A stretch of DNA of 44,092 bases from a virus. The position numbers were made by a program, and so were the translations under genes. The stretch lies in the IMG/VR virus record IMGVR_UViG_3300049846_000790, positions 1 to 44,092 of that record; one strand, given 5' to 3'. The notes beneath the pieces are model-generated. The model saw only the letters and a list, made by a program, of their open reading frames with translations. It did no database searches and was not told where the DNA came from. Positions 23,616 through 30,075 of the stretch are shown here, piece by piece; the first letter of the stretch is position 1, and each line of letters opens with the position of its first letter.

Positions 23616-24193
23616 AGGTTCTTGTAGCTTGTGAGTTTTCAGGCGTAGTCAGAGAGGCTTTTGCAAAGCGCGGGCACGATGCTTGGTCGTGCGACATTTT
23701 GCCGAGTGAAGATGGCTCAAGATTCCATATACAAGATGACATTAGGAAAGTTCTAAAAACGGCACCAATGCAATGGGATTTAATGATCGCACATCCCCCC
23801 TGTACTTATCTTTGTAATAGCGGCGTTTGTTGGCTCAAAGATAATGAAGAACGCTATGAAAAACTGCAAGAAGCTGCGGAGTTTTTCAGATTTTTAATGC
23901 ATCAACATTGGATTCCAAAGATCGCAATTGAAAACCCGATCATGCACAAATACGCAAAACAATTTATTGGGGGGATCGAGCAAACTCAAATTATTCAGCC
24001 TTGGCAATTTGGTCATGGAGAAACTAAAGCAACATGTCTTTGGTTGAAATATTTGCCCCCATTGAAGCCGACGAAGATTGTAGAAGGAAGAGAACAAAGA
24101 CTTCATAAACTTCCGCCAAGTCCAGACCGTGGAAAACTTAGATCAATAACATATCAAGGAATTGCTGAAGCTATGGCCAGACAGTGGGGGTAA
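23612..24193 (+). CDS. C5-methyltransferase-like protein, short form
   Basis: A 193-residue SAM-dependent-methyltransferase-like protein. Motif I region VLVACEFSGVVREAF, then SCDI, a PPC motif in AHPPCTYLCNSG (catalytic Cys position of C5 DNA methylases), and IENPIM similar to the ENV motif. It is much shorter than true C5 methylases (over 300 residues) and lacks a target-recognition domain, so it may modify DNA with little specificity, another substrate, or be a relict. ATGA overlap at its start. Confidence 0.75.
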   Translation: MKVLVACEFSGVVREAFAKRGHDAWSCDILPSEDGSRFHIQDDIRKVLKTAPMQWDLMIAHPPCTYLCNSGVCWLKDNEERYEKLQEAAEFFRFLMHQHWIPKIAIENPIMHKYAKQFIGGIEQTQIIQPWQFGHGETKATCLWLKYLPPLKPTKIVEGREQRLHKLPPSPDRGKLRSITYQGIAEAMARQWG

Positions 24194-24195
24194 TT

Positions 24196-24414
24196 ATGCC
24201 AACAATCCAAATAATATTTAACCTACCAGAAGAAAACGACGAATATCAATCCTCCATAAACGGCAGTAAATATCATTATGTTATTCATGAATTATTTAAC
24301 TACCTGCGAAGTGAATCAAAATATCGTGACCGATCGGAGTTGACGATAGAAGAAGTCAGAGAGAAACTAGTCGAGCTATTAAAGGATGAAGGAGTATTAG
24401 ATGACTTTAGTTAA
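24196..24414 (+). CDS. Conserved-looking small phage protein (72 aa)
   Basis: I start it at the ATG 24196 (MPTIQIIFNLPEENDEY) which has GGGGGT four bases ahead; the frame also opens at a GTG 12 bases earlier. The pattern FNLPEE....S.NG.KYHYVIHEL...LR is familiar from small acidic phage proteins of unknown role. Overlaps the next gene by 14 bases. Confidence 0.65.
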   Translation: MPTIQIIFNLPEENDEYQSSINGSKYHYVIHELFNYLRSESKYRDRSELTIEEVREKLVELLKDEGVLDDFS

Positions 24415-24607
24415 GATAAAAGATTTAACACTTGTTATTGGTAAAAAAGAAATTGTTCTTAGTCCTCAAGAAGCAATAGACTTATATAACGTATTGAGGG
24501 ATTTTATGTGTAAGAACGATGGTATAAAATACTATCCAACATGGACTTATTCAAATGGAACATCTGCAAACAATTTTTCTTTAACTACTGGAGACACTAT
24601 CAAATGA
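24401..24607 (+). CDS. Unknown early protein (68 aa)
   Basis: A 68-residue protein with beta LVKIKDLTLVIGKKEIVLSPQEA at the start, a helix (IDLYNVLRDFM) and a Ser/Thr-rich end. Its stop overlaps the ATG of the secreted protein (ATGA at 24604), so the secreted protein is translationally coupled to it. Confidence 0.6.
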   Translation: MTLVKIKDLTLVIGKKEIVLSPQEAIDLYNVLRDFMCKNDGIKYYPTWTYSNGTSANNFSLTTGDTIK

Positions 24608-26211
24608 TTTTACTTAAAATTTACGCACTTTGTACACTATTTGTATCTATAAACGCTTTTGCAATGGGCAATCTTAAACCTAAGTGGTTTAATGGAACAG
24701 AGGAGCAAAAAGCCTCTGTTAGCGGTTGGGTTAATCATTTAAACACTTGTGGAAAAACTCAGTTTAAAAAAGAAGACTATAAAATGTTCTATAACACTTT
24801 AGCTTCTACAAAAACATTCAAGGGCAAAAACTTAACTCTAGCTTATGAAGAAAATTATATGGAAGCATCTGTCACAAATTCAGAAGCTAATTCTTATTCA
24901 TTTCAAGTAATAAATGATTTTAACAATGTGAAAAATGAATCAGCTCATCAAGCTGAAGGTAGGGCAGTTTCTTTGATGATGGCTTGGGCGCTAGGCATTC
25001 CGTTTAATCACTATGATAAATGTATAGACGAGACACGTTGGCTTATTATGCGAGATGATCGCAGTGGTATTTTATACGACACTACTGACATTCCTGAGAA
25101 TGAACCTGAGCCAGATCCCGAAGGTTGTTCAACAAATGGATCGCGCACTAATTTAATTAAACCAATCTCTGATACTAGTGGAACATTGGTTTTAGTGTTG
25201 TCGTGTGAATACTTGCGACAATTCTCATCTGTTACAGTAAAAGGCGAGAAAGGAAGAGATAAAACAAATTATGAAGAGCTTCCAAATGGCAGACGCTATC
25301 ACTGGACGTTTTCAAAAGCAGGGTCTCATTACGGCGTTGCTGAAATTGTAGCTACAAAAAAAGACGGCTCTAAGCTTTGTTACTCCGATAACATGGGGGT
25401 GAGAAAAGAAGGATGGAAGTTTAAGAATTGTGGGTCTTCAAATCCTGAAGATGAAATATTTGAAAATGTCTCTAAATGGGGTGGTCCAGAAATTGGAATA
25501 ACTAAAGATGTTGCCGACTGGCCTGTAACACGTAATTTTAAAATTAATTCTATTGAAGGTATGAAATTAATGAGTTCAATAGACGGCAAGGCTTATGAAC
25601 CTGCTGTTGATGGATTAAGTGGAAACTTTGCAATGGCCGCCCAACAATCCGATGGCTCTTGGATAGTAGGAACATGGGACTATTGCCGAGCTTCATACCA
25701 AACAGTAAAAACATTATCTAATCTTGAGGCAGGTGGAACAATGGCAAAAAGTTTTAATCTACATAAAGGGCAGAAAGTTTGTTTTTTTTACACTGGGTTA
25801 AGTAGATCAAGCGCTAGAAATGCTAGAGAAAGAAGTAATTTAGATTGTACTATATGGATGCAGGGCTCTGATTCTAAATTAGCTCAATGGAAAACTAATA
25901 CAAATGGTAAGGCCTCTTTAACTATTCCTTGGGATACAAAATATTACAAAAGAATAAAATGGTATTACAACACAAGGATGGAAAACGGCGAATGGAAGTT
26001 TGATCAAGAAAAATGTCAGATGTCAGGAAACACTTGTTTTCTTTCTAATACAGGAAGCTCTTATAGAAAAGGAAGGCATGATGGAGTATGCGCAGAATCT
26101 CCAATCGGTTTACCGCCAGAACTACCGCCATTAAACAAAGAAGGATCCCATTGTTGGCATATTTATAAACATGATTTAGATCATTTAGTAGAGGTTAATA
26201 AATTACAATAA
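24604..26211 (+). CDS. Large secreted, Cys-rich protein of unknown function (535 aa)
   Basis: The ATG at 24604 gives a classical signal peptide, MILLKIYALCTLFVSINAFA, with AFA as likely cleavage site; the longer frame from 24541 would bury it, so the coupled ATG is better. The mature part has about a dozen cysteines spread over its length, as in disulfide-bonded periplasmic or surface proteins, and no membrane segment. Beta-rich, Ig-like stretches are possible (LVLVLSCEYLRQFSSVTVKG). It sits among early, not late, genes, so it may modify the infected cell's envelope (for example exclusion of other phages) rather than be a virion part. No family recognised. Confidence 0.75.
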   Translation: MILLKIYALCTLFVSINAFAMGNLKPKWFNGTEEQKASVSGWVNHLNTCGKTQFKKEDYKMFYNTLASTKTFKGKNLTLAYEENYMEASVTNSEANSYSFQVINDFNNVKNESAHQAEGRAVSLMMAWALGIPFNHYDKCIDETRWLIMRDDRSGILYDTTDIPENEPEPDPEGCSTNGSRTNLIKPISDTSGTLVLVLSCEYLRQFSSVTVKGEKGRDKTNYEELPNGRRYHWTFSKAGSHYGVAEIVATKKDGSKLCYSDNMGVRKEGWKFKNCGSSNPEDEIFENVSKWGGPEIGITKDVADWPVTRNFKINSIEGMKLMSSIDGKAYEPAVDGLSGNFAMAAQQSDGSWIVGTWDYCRASYQTVKTLSNLEAGGTMAKSFNLHKGQKVCFFYTGLSRSSARNARERSNLDCTIWMQGSDSKLAQWKTNTNGKASLTIPWDTKYYKRIKWYYNTRMENGEWKFDQEKCQMSGNTCFLSNTGSSYRKGRHDGVCAESPIGLPPELPPLNKEGSHCWHIYKHDLDHLVEVNKLQ

Positions 26212-26212
26212 T

Positions 26213-26722
26213 ATGCCTGCAAAAACTCACGGATTAAGCCATTCTCCAACTTGGTACACTTGGCAAGACATGATGAGAAGGTGTTATCAGAAAAAAAGAT
26301 CTTATTATAAAAACTATGGTGGAAGAGGAATAAAAGTATGCAAGCGATGGCATATTTTTGAAAACTTTGTAAAAGATATGGGAATAAGGCCAAAAGAATT
26401 ACGATTAGATAGAATTAATAACGATGGAAACTATGAACCATCAAATTGTAGATGGGTTACTAATAAAGAAAATTGTAATAATACAAGAAGAAATATATCA
26501 ATAGAAGTTTTAGGAATGAAATTTATTTCAATTTCAGATGCGGCAAGATATTTTAAAATAAATGTAAAAAGTTTTAGAACTAGAATGTATCAGTATGGAA
26601 TGACTCCAGAAGAAGCTATTTTTGGTAAAAAAAGATATAAAAATTCAAGGAGCAATAAACATTTAGATGATGGTCCTGTGTATACCAATATTAAGACCTA
26701 TCCTCCTACGACTAGACAGTAA
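26213..26722 (+). CDS. HNH/AP2-type endonuclease-like protein
   Basis: A 169-residue free-standing nuclease-like protein. The first half has the familiar W..M..RCY...YYKNYGGRGIKVCKRW ... LRLDRINNDGNYEPSNCRWVT pattern of phage HNH-type genes, including D-R-I-N-N-D and N-C-R-W. The second half (MKFISISDAARYFKINVKSFRTRMYQYG) looks like a small DNA-binding helical repeat (NUMOD-like). These are usually selfish homing-type genes. It starts 2 bases after the secreted protein gene and overlaps the convergent gene by 11 bases. Confidence 0.75.
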   Translation: MPAKTHGLSHSPTWYTWQDMMRRCYQKKRSYYKNYGGRGIKVCKRWHIFENFVKDMGIRPKELRLDRINNDGNYEPSNCRWVTNKENCNNTRRNISIEVLGMKFISISDAARYFKINVKSFRTRMYQYGMTPEEAIFGKKRYKNSRSNKHLDDGPVYTNIKTYPPTTRQ

Positions 26723-27032
26723 TGTTTGCCAAGTTTTTTGCCATTACCTCACATATCACTTCTTCAGTGTCTTGTGATATATTACCCGTCGCGTGTACTC
26801 CAGACTCTTCTAGTATTGCGTGACAAATCTCATGTAATAGTACTTCTTTAGCAAACGTCTTGTCTTGTATAGACATGACATAAATTGACTTAGATTGATT
26901 ATCACAAACACCGTAGCAATCTCTTCCATCAAGCACTATTTTTAGGCATTGAATTATTTTGTAATCAGAGCGACCTATTCTAATGGTCTTTACTTTTGAT
27001 CTAGGTTTTCTTTTAAATGAAAAGTCTGCCAT
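26712..27032 (-). CDS. Small zinc metalloprotease-like protein (HEICH)
   Basis: A 106-residue leftward protein with LLHEICHAILEESG (H67, E68, H71), a following Glu-rich helix EEVICEVMAKNL, and a basic N-terminus. It is shorter than, and lacks the zinc ribbon of, the SprT-like protein at 11748 but shares the HEICHA core. It could be an ImmA-like or SprT-like minimal domain. A palindrome lies upstream, and it is divergent to the gene at 27100. Confidence 0.7.
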   Translation of the reverse strand: MADFSFKRKPRSKVKTIRIGRSDYKIIQCLKIVLDGRDCYGVCDNQSKSIYVMSIQDKTFAKEVLLHEICHAILEESGVHATGNISQDTEEVICEVMAKNLANITV

Positions 27033-27057
27033 AACTCAATAATACCCCCTTTTTGTA

Positions 27058-27069
27058 TCAAATATTTGA
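27058..27069. promoter_or_regulatory. Palindrome TCAAATATTTGA in a divergent spacer
   Basis: A perfect 12-bp palindrome between divergent genes. Its right arm TTTGAC (27065-27070) is repeated inverted as GTCAAA at 27089-27094. TTGACT at 27066 could be a -35 for the rightward genes, but no convincing -10 follows at the right distance. The site could bind a dimeric regulator of both directions. Confidence 0.4.
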
Positions 27070-27099
27070 CTGACACCATGCTTATGCGGTCAAAAATAT

Positions 27100-27384
27100 A
27101 TGTGCGACAATGAATATATGATACTTCGGGCCTCTAATAGAACTAGGTCTTTCTATGTAGTAGGCGACTGTGACATTGGACCAAACATATACCTGTTTGT
27201 TTATAAAGTAGTGAATAAAAAAGGTTTTTTAACAGACGATGGATTTTCATTACTAGAAGATTTTGTCCTAGATGCTCAGACTCACGTAACAGTTATAAAC
27301 AACAATGATCTCTACTACTTAAGAAGGGGGCATTACTTTGGCGAAGCAGAGAAAATGGCGAGAATACGGATTGAAAAGAAATGA
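27100..27384 (+). CDS. Unknown protein (94 aa)
   Basis: A 94-residue beta-rich protein (SFYVVGDCDIGPNIYLFVYKVV). Starts at 27100 or 27118 are both possible, neither with a good ribosome site, so the start is uncertain. It overlaps the HNH gene by 47 bases. No family recognised. Confidence 0.5.
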   Translation: MCDNEYMILRASNRTRSFYVVGDCDIGPNIYLFVYKVVNKKGFLTDDGFSLLEDFVLDAQTHVTVINNNDLYYLRRGHYFGEAEKMARIRIEKK

Positions 27385-27643
27385 AAGATTAGGAATAAAT
27401 TTCTCGACAGCTTTAAATAGATTAAAAAAGAGCATTATAAGAAAGTACTTTGATTTAGTATTTAATCTTGTTTGTTATAGATGTAATCAAAAAATAACTG
27501 AAAATGAAGATTTTCACATTGATCACAAAGAAGCATGGTTAAACTCTAAAGATCCACACCAACTTTTTTTTGACTTAAATAATATACAATGCTCTCACGT
27601 CCACTGTAATTTAAAAACCAAGGGTAATATAATTAAGAAATGA
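27338..27643 (+). CDS. HNH endonuclease
   Basis: A 101-residue protein with C-x2-C (CYRCNQKI), HIDHKEAW and a closing NIQCSHVHCNLK, the zinc-bound HNH core. It starts at a TTG with AGGGGG 7 bases ahead; no better ATG exists in frame. It may be a free-standing homing or DNA-processing nuclease. It is far from terL, so a cofactor role in packaging is only one option. Confidence 0.75.
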   Translation: MAKQRKWREYGLKRNERLGINFSTALNRLKKSIIRKYFDLVFNLVCYRCNQKITENEDFHIDHKEAWLNSKDPHQLFFDLNNIQCSHVHCNLKTKGNIIKK

Positions 27644-27795
27644 AGTTCTATAAAATAATACTATCAGTCATTACACTTTTATTGCTTCATTTAATTTTTA
27701 GAAGACAGCAACATTTTGCCGTTTGCGTTTTTAGCAATGGACAAATCTATTGCCAATTGCAGGAGTCAAAGCCTTACGATAGTCTAGGGCAATGA
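27640..27795 (+). CDS. Small membrane/secreted protein (51 aa)
   Basis: MKFYKIILSVITLLLLHLIF forms one hydrophobic N-terminal segment after a basic start, then RRQQHFAVCVFSNGQIYCQLQ with two cysteines and a short polar tail. ATGA overlaps on both sides (27640, 27792) tie it to the HNH and SGNH genes. It would sit in the inner membrane or periplasm and could help the SGNH hydrolase. Confidence 0.65.
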   Translation: MKFYKIILSVITLLLLHLIFRRQQHFAVCVFSNGQIYCQLQESKPYDSLGQ

Positions 27796-28646
27796 ATGAA
27801 GAATTAACAAGAACTGAAAAATGGGCACTTATAATAGCTTGTATATTAATGGCCGTAACAGTGGCGTTTGCAGATGCAAAAACATTATATGTAGGTGTTA
27901 TAGGAGACTCCATTGAATATTCTGTGTTTGGGGGAACTCAAGGGGCTAAATTAACATCAGCTCCTCCTAAAGAATCATCAAAAATTAAAAAATGGATTAT
28001 GTCTTTTGTAAGAGACAAAAGAGATGCGTGGTCTACTGGAGAAAAATCTTATTCAATAACTGAGCGTCTGGCCCAGCAAGGGTACAAAGTTAGGAAACAT
28101 AACTCTGCCTATCCAGGCCATGACGCCGAAGATGCTTGGTACATTCAAGTACCAGCCATCAAGAAATGGGCTGAGAAGAATGGGGATCTTCCCGATATTT
28201 TAATAATATCACTTGGTGAAAATGATGTGTGCGCAGATGATGAAAGTAAAATGACACCTGTTTCAGTTTATGCTGCGTATATGGAATTAATTGTAAAAGA
28301 ATTTCCTAAGTCAAAAATATATCTACTACCTGTTTTAAGAGTCACTGACTTATATGACATGTTAAAAGATAAAAGAAATGTCATAGGAGTCAAAGCTCCC
28401 AGAGTTTGGAAATATATGGGCTATTGTAAAACAGGCCTTAAAAAAGATAATAAAGAAGCTGAACTTAGACGCATAGACTACAATACTGAATTGAAGAAAA
28501 TATCAATGAAATATAAAAATGTAACCTTCATGGAAGCTATGGCAGATTATTATTTTACATCTGACTCTATTTCAAAAGTTGATATGTTTCATCCATCACA
28601 GAATGGACAAAGAGAAATAGCAAATTTAGTCTGGACTTATTTTTGA
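27792..28646 (+). CDS. Membrane-anchored or secreted SGNH hydrolase
   Basis: A 284-residue protein: N-terminal hydrophobic segment (WALIIACILMAVTVAFADA, signal/anchor), GDS with Ser40, block III GEND (142-145), and D264-x2-H267 in VDMFHPSQNG, so the Ser-Asp-His set is complete. SGNH enzymes remove acyl groups from sugars, lipids or peptides, and its exported location points to a cell-envelope or capsule substrate. The convergent overlap of 10 bases with the lysis cluster is at its 3' end. It is not part of the leftward late operon. Confidence 0.85.
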   Translation: MNEELTRTEKWALIIACILMAVTVAFADAKTLYVGVIGDSIEYSVFGGTQGAKLTSAPPKESSKIKKWIMSFVRDKRDAWSTGEKSYSITERLAQQGYKVRKHNSAYPGHDAEDAWYIQVPAIKKWAEKNGDLPDILIISLGENDVCADDESKMTPVSVYAAYMELIVKEFPKSKIYLLPVLRVTDLYDMLKDKRNVIGVKAPRVWKYMGYCKTGLKKDNKEAELRRIDYNTELKKISMKYKNVTFMEAMADYYFTSDSISKVDMFHPSQNGQREIANLVWTYF

Positions 28647-28846
28647 GGCAATCGCTCCATAATATAGTCTAGTTTATTGTTTATTCTCAACAGTTCACTA
28701 TAAATGAAGCCTTTTAATTCTTTAAGGTTTTCGGAGTTGCTAAATGTTTCAGAAGCCACGCTAGAAAGCCAAAAAATGCCGCCAACAACAATAACAAGTA
28801 CGCCAATAGTAATAGAAGTTTTCTCGCTAATCGGTTCACGGCTCAT
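28637..28846 (-). CDS. Single-membrane-span lysis-cluster protein, holin candidate (69 aa)
   Basis: MSREPISEKTSITIGVLVIVVGGIFWLSSVAS: a charged N-terminus, one membrane helix, then a polar coiled-coil-like tail (ELLRINNKLDYIMERLPQK). That plan fits small single-span proteins in phage lysis cassettes, including pinholin-like ones. It is the last gene of the leftward operon. The role is inferred from position. Confidence 0.5.
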   Translation of the reverse strand: MSREPISEKTSITIGVLVIVVGGIFWLSSVASETFSNSENLKELKGFIYSELLRINNKLDYIMERLPQK

Positions 28847-29096
28847 TACCTAATGCCTCCGTAATCTCGATCATATCTTCAATACTTATAGCTAAGAAAT
28901 CTTGTCCTGATGTCTGGTGTGAAACGCTGACCTTGCTTACAGGGCAATAGACTTTTTTTTTCTCTATAACACAAACTTCTACATCAAGATTATGCTGTTT
29001 AAACGAGCTACAATTTGTTAATGAGATTAGTAATACGATAAGCAATTTCTCTGCGTTCCTTTGGAGTTTTTGCTTTATTAATACTACTAATCTCAC
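28836..29096 (-). CDS. Lipoprotein, outer-membrane spanin (Rz1-like) candidate (86 aa)
   Basis: After a Lys/Arg-rich start (with an optional internal TTG start near 29045) comes LLIVLLISLTNC, a lipobox with Cys as the mature first residue, then a polar 57-residue tail. Its first 89 bases overlap another reading frame (29008-29199). A small lipoprotein overlapping a second gene in the lysis area is the usual Rz/Rz1 arrangement. Tail longer than most Rz1 proteins and not Pro-rich, so this remains a suggestion. Confidence 0.5.
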   Translation of the reverse strand: MRLVVLIKQKLQRNAEKLLIVLLISLTNCSSFKQHNLDVEVCVIEKKKVYCPVSKVSVSHQTSGQDFLAISIEDMIEITEALGNEP

Positions 29097-29199
29097 GGTT
29101 TAATTCCCCTATTAACTCTATTCTACCAGACTTTCTAGCAGCTTCCATTAGACGCAAGCCTAATACTAAAGCTTTTAAAATAGTCAGCAATAACATCAT
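29008..29199 (-). CDS. Small amphipathic protein, inner-spanin candidate (63 aa)
   Basis: MMLLLTILKALVLGLRLMEAARKSG could be a short membrane anchor (with one Lys in the middle), followed by a charged helix (ELNREISSINKAKTPKERREI). It overlaps the lipoprotein gene by 89 bases and its stop is read in another frame of it. The layout allows an Rz-like role with the lipoprotein, but a soluble helical protein is equally possible. Confidence 0.45.
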   Translation of the reverse strand: MMLLLTILKALVLGLRLMEAARKSGRIELIGELNREISSINKAKTPKERREIAYRITNLINKL

Positions 29200-29459
29200 T
29201 TTAGTTTAATGCTAAATAATAAATCTAAGACAAATGCCAAAACTTTAGCACCTTTTGACTTCTCAACTTTATCTAATAATTCATCATCTTTTTTAGTTGG
29301 AGTACTTTTAATAAGCTGTTTAACAATTGGCAAAACTGCTTCTCGATATGACTTCACTACTAGACGTATAGACATCAAGCCAGCAAGTGCTTTCAATACA
29401 GCAGGGTTCTCTGGTAAAAGTGATAATACTAAATTTACTAATTCTGTTATTTGTTCCAT
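29196..29459 (-). CDS. Small hydrophobic/amphipathic protein in lysis cluster (87 aa)
   Basis: MEQITELVNLVLSLLPENPAVLKALAGLMSIRLVV... alternates hydrophobic helices and Pro turns, and ends KVLAFVLDLLFSIKLK. It could associate with membranes at both ends, as some holins do. ATGA-type overlaps with neighbours on both sides (29196-29199, shared base 29459). Function unknown. Confidence 0.5.
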   Translation of the reverse strand: MEQITELVNLVLSLLPENPAVLKALAGLMSIRLVVKSYREAVLPIVKQLIKSTPTKKDDELLDKVEKSKGAKVLAFVLDLLFSIKLK

Positions 29460-29734
29460 TATTTTACTCCTTTATTTGTAACAGGCTCAATTATAAGCCT
29501 TGCTCTTTCTTTAGTAGCCTTAATTAAATTATTTTCAGCTTTCATCTGTTCAGCAGCAGCCTTCATGACTTGAGTCTTGTCGGCAGCCTTCTTTTGTTCC
29601 CAAGGAGTAGGCTTGCCAGCTCTCTCAGCAGGGGTCATCTCTCCCAGTGGATTTAAAACATCTGGTTCTGGTTCTGGAGGTCCATAAACAGGTTGCTGAT
29701 TTAATTTCATCCAAGGTACAAAATCTTCATCCAT
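29459..29734 (-). CDS. Unknown late protein (91 aa)
   Basis: A 91-residue protein with Pro/Glu-rich start (QPVYGPPEPEPDVLNP) and a long basic/Ala-rich helix (KAAADKTQVMKAAAEQMKAEN). No membrane segment. One base separates it from the acidic protein upstream (29736-30074). Function unknown. Confidence 0.6.
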   Translation of the reverse strand: MDEDFVPWMKLNQQPVYGPPEPEPDVLNPLGEMTPAERAGKPTPWEQKKAADKTQVMKAAAEQMKAENNLIKATKERARLIIEPVTNKGVK

Positions 29735-29735
29735 A

Positions 29736-30074
29736 TTAGCTCTCCCTAAATGCTTTTAGAATTTTTTTATCATTCTTTTCGTATTCTTTTTTATCCTGTA
29801 AAGCAGCTTTATCTTCTTCCGTCATCAAAGACTCACACTGCTTGATAACAACTTTTACATTAACTTTTTTATCTTCTTTTTCTTCGTCTTCTTCGTCTTC
29901 TTCTTCGGCCATTTTCTCGGCTCGTAATGCCCTCAAGTCGTCAAGACTAGACAGCTCTTTGGATTTCTTCTCAGCCAAGTCTTTTACTTTTTTCATCAAC
30001 TCAGCATCACTACGAATCTTCTTTGCTCTCATCAACGTGTCTAGTGCTGACTCGACTTCAAAATCATTTTCCAT
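29736..30074 (-). CDS. Highly charged helical protein (112 aa)
   Basis: A 112-residue protein, almost all charged helix, with an acidic block EEEDEEDEEKEDKK near residues 58-71. Such coil-like acidic proteins can be chaperones or internal head components. It follows the 697-residue internal virion candidate by one base. Function unknown. Confidence 0.6.
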   Translation of the reverse strand: MENDFEVESALDTLMRAKKIRSDAELMKKVKDLAEKKSKELSSLDDLRALRAEKMAEEEDEEDEEKEDKKVNVKVVIKQCESLMTEEDKAALQDKKEYEKNDKKILKAFRES

Positions 30075-30075
30075 T

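Noticed and set aside
24541-24603. 21-codon N-terminal extension of the secreted protein
   Set aside because: It lies inside the preceding gene, and the coupled ATG at 24604 places a normal signal peptide at the true N-terminus.
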